From: Dendrosporobacter quercicolus
GTDB taxonomy: Bacteria > Bacillota > Negativicutes > DSM-1736 > Dendrosporobacteraceae
Reading direction: 5' to 3'
Length of the DNA stretch: 64,000 nucleotides
Assembly (NCBI RefSeq): GCF_900104455.1
Contig: NZ_FNHB01000001.1
Location: 1,110,794 to 1,174,793, forward strand
The notes beneath the pieces are model-generated. The model worked only from the letters and a program-made list of their open reading frames with translations, had not been told where the DNA came from and ran no database searches. This document shows, one piece after another, positions 1 through 5,774 of the stretch; the first letter of the stretch is position 1; each line of letters opens with the position of its first letter. The translations under genes and the position numbers were made by a program.

Positions 1-462
1 TATGACGGCGAACAGAAAAACCGCGGCATTGAATGGAATACCTTCGGCAACATCGCCAAGAACCTCCGCCTGTTGGGCGGCATTGCCTATACCGATGGCG
101 AACTGGTCCGCTCCAATACCGTCGCCAATAACGGCAATACGCCGCTGGGCGTACCCAAATGGACGATGAATGCCGGCGTCGAGTGGGACACGCCCTGGAA
201 TCCGGATTTATCACTTTCGCTGCGGGCCGTATATACCAGCTCCCAATACGCCAACAATGCCAACACCGTCGAATTACCGAGCTGGGTGCGCTATGACATC
301 GGCGCGCGGTACAAGACCGTGATCAATAAAATCCCGGTCACCTACCGGCTCAGCGTGGAAAACCTATTTGACAAACACTACTGGTCAGGTGCCACCGACA
401 AGGGTCTTGTCACGTTAGGAACTCCCCGCACCATTAAACTGTCGGCAACTATGCAGCTTTAA
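1..462 (+). CDS. TonB-dependent siderophore receptor, C-terminal part (copy A, cut by window edge)
   Basis: The reading frame is open from base 1 and ends at the TAA at 460-462, giving the last 153 residues of an outer-membrane beta-barrel receptor. It runs colinearly with the C-terminus of the complete receptor at 5775-8015 (base 1 corresponds to 7554) with only scattered substitutions, for example SNTV against SSTV and VELPSW against FEIPSW. The end carries the hallmarks of the family: an ENLFDKHYW motif and a final strand ending in an aromatic-free SATMQL. TonB receptors bind ferric siderophores at the cell surface and import them into the periplasm using TonB energy. The methionine at 73 is internal, not a start. 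The substrate cannot be read from this fragment; the neighbouring genes suggest a catecholate. Confidence 0.93.
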   Translation, partial: YDGEQKNRGIEWNTFGNIAKNLRLLGGIAYTDGELVRSNTVANNGNTPLGVPKWTMNAGVEWDTPWNPDLSLSLRAVYTSSQYANNANTVELPSWVRYDIGARYKTVINKIPVTYRLSVENLFDKHYWSGATDKGLVTLGTPRTIKLSATMQL

Positions 463-552
463 ACAAGGGTTGCCACTAGAAATATGCTATGCTTGACACG
501 GTTCGCCGGCTGAAAGAGTGTTTAGCGGGTACCGCCCAGACAACCCCCCCCT

Positions 553-586
553 GCGCATTCTGGCCGCCATTTAGGCGGCTATGCGC
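553..586. terminator. Hairpin after receptor copy A
   Basis: GCGCAT and GCCGCC pair with GGCGGC and ATGCGC around a loop at 569-573, with a small bulge on the left arm. The same hairpin, in perfect form, follows receptor copy B at 8105-8136. It lies between convergent transcription units, so it probably terminates on both strands. No strong T run is present. Confidence 0.55.
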
Positions 587-744
587 TCGCTAGCCACCAG
601 CTCGCCCACGGTCAACCCCGTCGGCGGCGGACTGGACAGGATCGCCATCTTTTGCACTTTTTCTCTGGTGGAAAGATTGCGGATATCCTCTCCGTTTAAG
701 TACATTTGCTTGATTTGGACCGGTTTGGGCTGAAAGGGAGAGCC
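571..744 (-). pseudogene. Remnant of a FecE/FepC-type siderophore ABC ATPase
   Basis: Read on the minus strand, 58 codons between two stops (TAA at 745-747 and TAA at 571-573) contain YLNGEDIRNLSTREK followed by a stretch ending TGLTVGELVA. In FecE/FepC-type ATPases the order LNG-x-xIRxLSxRE, then PxGLTVxELV, is the region between Walker A and the ABC signature. Walker A, the signature and Walker B are all missing, so this is a fragment of an iron-siderophore importer ATPase that once stood here. Its last codons run into the hairpin of the receptor repeat. Family assignment rests on the motif order only. Confidence 0.6.
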
Positions 745-779
745 TTACTTGGGGTTGAAGAACCCATTCCACTCTCAGG

Positions 780-1766
780 TTAGAGTTTGAGGATTCTCTT
801 GGCGTTATCGTAGGCGATAGCCTGCAATACACCCGGGACGAAATCCAGAGTCTTAAACCATTCGTTTGCCTCCGTCATGTCTTCATAGGGATAATCCGCC
901 GAATACATAACGTGTTCTGGACCCAGTACCCGCAGGATGTGCTCCAAGGCCGGGGTGTAGAAAAACCCGCTGGTTGTGGCGTAGATGTTACGCTTTACAT
1001 ATTCTGTCACGGACAGCTTTCTCGGTCTCCCGTTCTTAGCAGCCACTTCGCCGTCCCAGCCCTCTCTTTGGATGCGGTGATCAATCCGATAGCACCAGAA
1101 GGGCAAAAATTCTCCTGCGTGTCCCAAGATAATTTTCAAATTCGGCACCTGGTCAAACAAGCCACTGATGATCATCCGCAGTACATGTTCCGCCGTCTCC
1201 ACATGGAATCCCCAAGCCGCTCCCCTTAGCTCCGGATACGGTTTATACGTTGTTTCCCGATCGTCCGGCACTGTCCGGGGATGGATGTAAACAGGAACGT
1301 CCAGCGCTTCGGCGGCTTTCCAGAAATCTAAATATTCCGGGGCATCGTAGTAGATGGGGGCCAGGTTTCCAGCGTTGTCATACCCGTTAATCAGCGCTCC
1401 TACCAATCCCAAGTCCTTGACAGCCCGGGTCAATTCTTCGATGGCAGCATCCGGTTCCCGCATAGGCAGGCAGGCGAAGGCACGCAGGCGGTTCCTGCGG
1501 GACTGAATGGCTTCTGCCACATAGTCGTTCCAGGCCCGGGCGGTCTCAACCTCAATTTGATGATTCTCCAGCCCTTGAATAGACGGTGAGGTCGCCGAAA
1601 CCACCGCAATATCCACCTCTCCCTCGTCCATAGCGCGGATCCTCATGTCTGCCAAGTCAATGAGCTTAGCCTCGTTTTGCCGAAACTCCCGCAGACTAAG
1701 CAACTGGGGAGTAAATTTTTCCACACCTTTTACGGCAAAGGCTTCTTCCAAAGCAATCTTTTTCAC
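780..1766 (-). CDS. Amidohydrolase-family decarboxylase, 2,3-dihydroxybenzoate decarboxylase-like
   Basis: This 328-residue protein belongs to the amidohydrolase-2/ACMSD superfamily. It begins MKKIALEEAF, the N-terminal signature of fungal 2,3-dihydroxybenzoate decarboxylases and gamma-resorcylate decarboxylases. Candidate metal or catalytic residues are Glu7/Glu8, His162 (VYIHP), His216 (ILGHAGE) and Asp291 (YSADYPYED). The first metal motif is LEEAF rather than LEEHF, which matches the 2,3-DHB decarboxylases. The predicted reaction is 2,3-dihydroxybenzoate to catechol plus CO2, in the cytoplasm. The start is GTG at 1766, preceded by AAAGGAG. It is the last gene after the DHB ligase, carrier protein and MbtH stub, so it may consume the siderophore precursor or salvaged DHB. 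Substrate is inferred; gamma-resorcylate or vanillate-type substrates are possible. Confidence 0.8.
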   Translation of the reverse strand: MKKIALEEAFAVKGVEKFTPQLLSLREFRQNEAKLIDLADMRIRAMDEGEVDIAVVSATSPSIQGLENHQIEVETARAWNDYVAEAIQSRRNRLRAFACLPMREPDAAIEELTRAVKDLGLVGALINGYDNAGNLAPIYYDAPEYLDFWKAAEALDVPVYIHPRTVPDDRETTYKPYPELRGAAWGFHVETAEHVLRMIISGLFDQVPNLKIILGHAGEFLPFWCYRIDHRIQREGWDGEVAAKNGRPRKLSVTEYVKRNIYATTSGFFYTPALEHILRVLGPEHVMYSADYPYEDMTEANEWFKTLDFVPGVLQAIAYDNAKRILKL

Positions 1767-1810
1767 GAGAACATTCTCCTTTGATAAATTTATTTGATAG
1801 GTTAAACCAG

Positions 1811-1894
1811 CTACTGCCTGTTTAGCAAAAAGGCGCCTTCACCATTAATCATCACAAAATAGACGCCGTTTTCGTTTTCAAACGGATTATTCAT
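1811..1894 (-). pseudogene. Truncated MbtH-like protein (27 codons)
   Basis: On the minus strand an ATG at 1894 opens MNNPFENENGVYFVMINGEG, followed by seven residues and a TAG at 1811-1813. MbtH proteins are about 65-75 residues, begin NPF(E/D)(D/N)..G.(Y/F).V..N.EG, and then carry a conserved SLWP...VPxGW segment, which is missing here. No continuation was found in other frames before the decarboxylase ribosome site. MbtH proteins are partners of NRPS adenylation domains, so this is a remnant of a siderophore NRPS cluster. It lies between the aryl carrier protein and the decarboxylase. Confidence 0.75.
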
Positions 1895-1925
1895 ACCTTA
1901 CCACCATCCCTTTTGCTGGATCACC

Positions 1926-2201
1926 CTATTGGGAAGAAGATATCAAACTCCACCAATTAGAAATGGTCGGCTTTTTGCCAAGCTTCATAAAAGTAACATC
2001 AACCCCTATGCCGCGCCATTTCTGAACAAGGCTCATAATTCTGATGGAATCCAAGCCTCTGTCAATTAGGTCTTCATTGTCATCAATATCTGACGGCCCT
2101 TCGTCAAGAAGTTCTGCGACTTGCTGGCGTACAAGCTGCAAGGTCAGGCACTGAGAGACGGCTGCCGCTGCCGCTTCGTTATTTGAATGCTGAATAGCCA
2201 C
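1926..2201 (-). CDS. Stand-alone aryl carrier protein (EntB/DhbB C-terminal ArCP-like)
   Basis: About 91 residues with the 4'-phosphopantetheine attachment motif DRGLDSIR (Ser about 52). The rest follows the EntB/DhbB aryl carrier domain: LLDEG...DNEDLIDRGLDSIRIM..VQKWR..GVDV.F..L.K.PTI..WW.L. It would hold 2,3-dihydroxybenzoate as a thioester after loading by the adjacent ligase. In EntB and DhbB this domain is fused to an isochorismatase; here the isochorismatase is absent. I prefer the GTG at 2201 (AAAGGAG nine bases upstream) over the GTG at 2210, which overlaps the ligase stop. It is tightly coupled to the ligase. No NRPS condensation partner is seen in the window. Confidence 0.85.
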   Translation of the reverse strand: MAIQHSNNEAAAAAVSQCLTLQLVRQQVAELLDEGPSDIDDNEDLIDRGLDSIRIMSLVQKWRGIGVDVTFMKLGKKPTISNWWSLISSSQ

Positions 2202-2206
2202 TAAGA

Positions 2207-3832
2207 TCACTCCTTTAGCCTTTTTCCATTAATTTTTTCGGCAATCATTTTCCGTAATTCTTTCTTGCTTACCTTGCCTAATGGGGTATAAGGAAAGCTG
2301 TCGATAAACTCGATCCGGTCAGGAATTTTAAAAGCGGCAATGCCGCGTTCCTTTAGAAAATTTTTCAGCGCACCAACTGTAGGATTTTCGTGACGGAGTA
2401 TCACAAAAGCGCATGACCGTTCGCCGAGAAACGCGTCAGGCATGGCAACAATCGCTGCGTCCAATACGGCCGGGTGCGCAAGAAGGTGATTTTCAACCTC
2501 TTCCGCCGCGATTTTTTCGCCGCCGCGATTGATTTGATCCTTCGCGCGGCCTTCCACAACGATATAGCCCGCTGCATTCACGCTGACCAGATCACCGGTC
2601 CGGTAAAAACCGTCCGGAGTGAACGCCTTTTCATTATGTTCTTCCGCTTTATAATAGCCGCGAATGGTGCAAGGCCCCCTTGTTAATAATTGCCCGACTT
2701 CCCCCGGCGCCACCTCTATATCGTCCTCGTCCACCACCCGGATTTCATCATAGGGCGACACGGGTTTCCCCTGAGTACTCACAATCGTTTCTTCCGGGTC
2801 ATCCAACCTTGTGCAATTCACCAGACCTTCCGCCATGCCATAGCTTTGCTGCAACGTGCAGCCAAATGCCGGTTTGATCCGGCGCGCAGCCTCCTCGCTG
2901 AATTTAGCCCCGCCAACTTGCAGCACCTTCAGGCTGGACAAGTCGTAACGGCTGGAAGCTACGGCTTCCAGCCATATCAGGGCAAGCGGCGGCACAAGCG
3001 AAGTAATGGTGACCCGTTCCTGCTCTATCAGGGGAAAGGCTTCATCCGGACTGGGCGCAGCGGCAAGAACTACCCGGGCTCCTGCGTATAACGCGCCAAG
3101 TACGCCGGGCGAACTAAGCGTAAAGTTATGCGCAACAGGCAGAACCGCAAGGTACACGCTATCCTGATTCAGCCGGCAAAATTCGCCGTTGAGGCGCAAA
3201 CAATAAATATAGTCGTCATGGGTTCGGGGAATTAACTTGGATAAGCCGGTGCTCCCGCCGGACAATTGAAGAAAGGCAACGTCGGAGGAGCTCACTGCCG
3301 GCGGGTCGACGATAGCAGCGGCATACAACTCCGGCAAAGCCAGAAAATCGCCGGCGTCACCGGCCACAATGACCTGCAGACCCGGAACCGTATTTTTAAC
3401 TTCCTTTGCCAGCGTACGGTAGTCAAATTCCATGTAGGTATCCGGGATCACATAGGCAACAGCTTCGGCAAACTCGCAAAAATAACAAATTTCATTGCTG
3501 CGGTGTGAAGGAAGAGCAAAGACAGGCAACGCCCCTAGCCTGAATAAAGCGAAGCAAACTTCAAAGAACTCGATCCTATTGGGAAGCTGGACCACCACGC
3601 GGTCCCCCTTCCTTATCCCCAGCTGCTGAAAGCCGGCGGCCAATCCGTCCGCCCGCTTGTCCAGTTCGGCGTAACTGATATTTTTTTCCCCGCTTGTAAC
3701 GGCAATGCGCTCCCCTTGGCTTTCAGCACGTTCCCGCAGCATGTTGCCGAAGGTTTCACCGCGCCAGCAACCCATTTCTCTGTACCGCTCTGCAAACTCT
3801 TTCGGGAAAGAAGGGCAACCTGTCACCATCAT
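2207..3832 (-). CDS. dhbE: (2,3-dihydroxybenzoyl)adenylate synthase (DhbE/EntE family)
   Basis: This 541-residue adenylate-forming enzyme has the usual family length. It activates 2,3-dihydroxybenzoate with ATP and loads it on an aryl carrier protein in the cytoplasm. Visible motifs are [12 protein letters not shown] (A3, about residue 190), [13 protein letters not shown] (typical of DHB ligases), [24 protein letters not shown] and the hinge [13 protein letters not shown], then [10 protein letters not shown] near the C-terminus. AAAGGAG lies ahead of the ATG pair at 3832/3829. It heads a minus-strand group with the carrier protein, MbtH stub and decarboxylase, and lies downstream of a promoter with a Fur box at 4163-4221. 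DhbA, DhbC, isochorismatase and NRPS genes are not in this window, so biosynthesis here is incomplete. Salicylate activation cannot be excluded. Confidence 0.93.
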   Translation of the reverse strand: MMVTGCPSFPKEFAERYREMGCWRGETFGNMLRERAESQGERIAVTSGEKNISYAELDKRADGLAAGFQQLGIRKGDRVVVQLPNRIEFFEVCFALFRLGALPVFALPSHRSNEICYFCEFAEAVAYVIPDTYMEFDYRTLAKEVKNTVPGLQVIVAGDAGDFLALPELYAAAIVDPPAVSSSDVAFLQLSGGSTGLSKLIPRTHDDYIYCLRLNGEFCRLNQDSVYLAVLPVAHNFTLSSPGVLGALYAGARVVLAAAPSPDEAFPLIEQERVTITSLVPPLALIWLEAVASSRYDLSSLKVLQVGGAKFSEEAARRIKPAFGCTLQQSYGMAEGLVNCTRLDDPEETIVSTQGKPVSPYDEIRVVDEDDIEVAPGEVGQLLTRGPCTIRGYYKAEEHNEKAFTPDGFYRTGDLVSVNAAGYIVVEGRAKDQINRGGEKIAAEEVENHLLAHPAVLDAAIVAMPDAFLGERSCAFVILRHENPTVGALKNFLKERGIAAFKIPDRIEFIDSFPYTPLGKVSKKELRKMIAEKINGKRLKE

Positions 3833-3936
3833 CTATTCACTCCTTTGACGATATTCGATTATACAAGAGACAGCGTCCCGCATTTAGCTCCTAATCAGTA
3901 TTCCACACACCAGGCCCGTTGCGACAGCAGTCACGT

Positions 3937-4056
3937 TTAAGGGAATTCTGTCGGCACATGGCTCATCGGCGCCAGGTCAGACAGGCCGTCAAAGCCCAAA
4001 TCAAAGGAATTAACGGTAAAACCGCGAATTATGAAATTTTCTATCACGTTTTCTGA
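3937..4056 (-). pseudogene. Plug-domain fragment of a TonB-dependent siderophore receptor
   Basis: About 39 minus-strand codons read ENFIIRGFTVNSFDLGFDGL followed by a stretch ending VPTEFP. The complete receptor at 5775 has ENFRIRGLEVNYQYLYFNGI, then a stretch ending VPVEFLERVEVLKGP, at the same place. The fragment stops just before the expected ERVEVLKGP. It therefore derives from a different, more canonical receptor of the family (RGF.V.S.D..F.GL). The frame is open back to about 4128 without a convincing start. It lies in the leader between the Fur-regulated promoter and dhbE. Confidence 0.65.
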
Positions 4057-4162
4057 CAAGAGACAATGTTTTCTTAATGTTATCAACTCCTCGTATAATA
4101 AGTTGTAATTTTTCTTAATTTCAGCCAAAAAGCGGCCCTTAATAAAGCTTTTGTTTCGCCAA

Positions 4163-4177
4163 TGGTAATTATTGTCA
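4163..4177. promoter_or_regulatory. Fur box within a longer palindrome (dhbE side)
   Basis: TGGTAATTATTGTCA matches the 7-1-7 Fur consensus TGATAATNATTATCA with two symmetrical mismatches. It is nested in a wider palindrome, GCCAATG at 4158-4164 with CATTGGC at 4176-4182. It sits just downstream of the minus-strand -10 at 4194-4199, where bound Fur would block transcription of the dhbE group under iron-replete conditions. Confidence 0.7.
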
Positions 4178-4193
4178 TTGGCTTGTTTTTATC

Positions 4194-4221
4194 AGTATAA
4201 CAAACTGCAAAGCACAGACAA
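4194..4221 (-). promoter_or_regulatory. Probable promoter of the dhbE group
   Basis: On the minus strand TTGTCT (4216-4221) and TATACT (4194-4199) are separated by 16 bases. The Fur box at 4163-4177 overlaps the expected start region. The leader to dhbE is about 350 bases and contains the receptor plug fragment. Confidence 0.55.
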
Positions 4222-4285
4222 ATAGAGATTTTTCCAATGATCCTTGATATTTTTTAAATTTGCTATAACTTAGTTATAAATAAAG

Positions 4286-4314
4286 TTGAAAGTTAATGGA
4301 AATCTTGATAAAAT
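4286..4314 (+). promoter_or_regulatory. Promoter of the AraC regulator gene
   Basis: TTGAAA (4286-4291) and TAAAAT (4309-4314) are separated by 17 bases on the plus strand. A perfect Fur box begins ten bases after the -10. The leader to the AraC gene is about 200 bases. Confidence 0.6.
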
Positions 4315-4323
4315 AAACGATGA

Positions 4324-4338
4324 TGATAATTATTATCA
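4324..4338. promoter_or_regulatory. Perfect 7-1-7 Fur box (araC side)
   Basis: TGATAATTATTATCA is an exact match to the Bacillus-type Fur consensus TGATAATNATTATCA and a perfect 7-1-7 palindrome. It covers the probable transcription start of the plus-strand promoter at 4286-4314, so the AraC gene should be iron-repressed. Confidence 0.85.
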
Positions 4339-4535
4339 TTTATTTTTTGTAAAAAAACTAACCTTCAGGCGGCAGTTTTACCCCAGCAGAAGGTTAGTCG
4401 GCCTTATCCAGAGATTTAGCCTTCTTATCCCCCGCTGATTCAAGCAGGAAGTATCAGAACGGCCTGGCATGGGAGCATTGATAAACAAGAGCGGTCTTTA
4501 TCGACTTGCTGCCGCTTAGGAGGATGCAAAAGAGG

Positions 4536-5369
4536 ATGCAAAAAATGAAGGTGGATATCAACGATCTATCCGGTTATTTTGCCAAAATAAACTTTAGCGT
4601 AGTTGATATAAGACGTATGGTTATCGAACCGGGAAGAAAACTTTTTGGCACAGTTACTTCGCCATGGCCAGGTATGATTTTTCCGCTGCGCGGCCGGTCA
4701 AGAATGTTTTTTGACGGCGTGCCCTATGACATGGAGCCTGGCAAAGTATTCCACGGCGGGCCAAATATGCCCTTGGATAAAGAGGTTCTGGGACAGTCAA
4801 TATGGGATTATATAGTCGTACATTACCAGGTGCACGGCAATACCCGCGGAACGTTTCCCTATGCATTGTCGCATTATGAACTCAGCCCGGGATATAATTC
4901 CGGGATCAAAGACACGCTGCAGCGGATGTACCATATCTACGCAACACCGGGTAATCTGTCGGCGCTGAAAATCAAATCCCTGTTTTTCATCATTTTGGAT
5001 GAAATTCTGACTTGCGCCAATCGTCGGTTACATAACGCCAGCTGCGAACTGGGGGCAGAAGCCGCTGAATATATGAGGCATCATTGTATGGAACCGCTCA
5101 CCGTACCGGAATTAGCCAGGCAATATGGTCTGAGCAGCAAACAGTTTGCCTATTTGTTTCAAAAGCATACAGGCATGAGTCCGAATAAATTTCTGATTGA
5201 GTACCGAATGCGGCGGGCGAAAGAACTGCTCTGCACCACAACCTGCCCGGTCGCGGAAATTGCAGAGTACGTGGGTTATTCCGACCCTTATTACTTCAGC
5301 CTGTTATTCAAGAAGCGAACGGGTTTGTCTCCCAGTAAGTGCCGGTATTTAGGTAAAATAAAAGGTTGA
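4536..5369 (+). CDS. AraC-family regulator of siderophore uptake (YbtA/PchR-like role)
   Basis: The C-terminal 100 residues form two AraC helix-turn-helix units (VPELARQYGLSSKQFAYLF, then VAEIAEYVGYSDPYYFSLLF followed by FKKRTGLSPSK). The N-terminal part is a cupin-like sensing domain without a recognised ligand signature. Candidate starts are ATG 4524, 4536 and 4545; I chose 4536 because AGGAGG lies at 4518-4523, and 4545 is also served by AAGAGG. It is preceded by a perfect Fur box, and the next plus-strand gene is a siderophore receptor whose promoter carries three direct repeats. Such regulators commonly bind the siderophore and activate the receptor gene. The receptor as target is inference from position. 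A strong terminator follows. Confidence 0.88.
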   Translation: MQKMKVDINDLSGYFAKINFSVVDIRRMVIEPGRKLFGTVTSPWPGMIFPLRGRSRMFFDGVPYDMEPGKVFHGGPNMPLDKEVLGQSIWDYIVVHYQVHGNTRGTFPYALSHYELSPGYNSGIKDTLQRMYHIYATPGNLSALKIKSLFFIILDEILTCANRRLHNASCELGAEAAEYMRHHCMEPLTVPELARQYGLSSKQFAYLFQKHTGMSPNKFLIEYRMRRAKELLCTTTCPVAEIAEYVGYSDPYYFSLLFKKRTGLSPSKCRYLGKIKG

Positions 5370-5421
5370 TTGCCAATTAAAAAATCACCTGACAGCGTAG
5401 CATTTTAAAACTGACTGCCAA

Positions 5422-5467
5422 GCAGCCGCAGCCCCTTTGCTCATAAGGGTTTGCGGCTGCTTTTTTT
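5422..5467 (+). terminator. Rho-independent terminator of the AraC gene
   Basis: GCAGCCGCA at 5422-5430 pairs perfectly with TGCGGCTGC at 5452-5460, an inner CCCTT/AAGGG extends the stem, and seven T residues follow. Confidence 0.9.
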
Positions 5468-5581
5468 GCTTTTTACTGCCAAAGCCGGATTTATTTGTGA
5501 ATGCTCTTTGTTAATACGAGCTCTGCGTCGGACAGCGTAAGCCGCATGACGTATTTTTTTGATTGGGAAAAAATCCAGGTC

Positions 5582-5641
5582 TGTTTGGAAATATATCAAT
5601 GTGTTTGGAAATATATCAATGTGTTTAGAAATATGTCAATT
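5582..5641 (+). repeat. Three 20-bp direct repeats, probable AraC activator sites
   Basis: The unit TGTTTGGAAATATATCAATG occurs at 5582 and 5602, and a third variant (TTTAGAAATATGTCAAT) at 5622. The period is exactly 20 bp, about two helical turns, so all three face the same side of DNA. They end immediately upstream of the poor -35 region of the receptor promoter. This is the expected arrangement for a class II activator site of the AraC protein encoded just upstream. Confidence 0.75.
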
Positions 5642-5662
5642 TACTCCCATGTTGGCTGTTGT

Positions 5663-5700
5663 TATACTCAATATATAAACCGAGAATGATCCTCATTCCT
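5663..5700 (+). promoter_or_regulatory. Receptor promoter -10 and Fur box
   Basis: TATACT at 5663-5668 is a good -10, while the expected -35 position (about 5640-5645, TTTACT) is weak. The inverted repeat GAATGA (5684-5689) and TCATTC (5693-5698) resembles half-sites of a Fur box and covers the likely start point. This suggests Fur repression with activator dependence. Confidence 0.6.
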
Positions 5701-5774
5701 GGTTTCGGCACTTATAATGAAAGTTGGTATAGCTGTTATCTACAGTTAAGTTATCTGAAAAGGAGTCGAACGGT

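Larger units (their letters stand above)
1..600 (+). repeat. Long direct repeat, copy A (receptor 3' end plus downstream hairpin)
   Basis: This stretch matches 7554-8150 base for base with few differences. It covers the receptor C-terminus and about 135 bases after the stop, including the GCGCAT/ATGCGC hairpin. Similarity is lost after about 600, where an ATPase remnant begins. A duplication of the receptor gene is the simplest explanation. The upstream extent of copy A lies outside the window. Confidence 0.9.

Noticed and set aside
73-462. A 129-codon gene starting at the methionine at 73
   Set aside because: The frame is open from base 1 and matches the middle of the complete receptor, so this methionine is internal.
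3937-4128. An independent 63-aa gene
   Set aside because: Its readable part is a receptor plug fragment, the start would be TTG without a ribosome site, and it ends at the edge of the homology.
5582-5641. CRISPR-like repeats
   Set aside because: The units are contiguous 20-bp tandem repeats without spacers and lie at a promoter; no cas genes are present.
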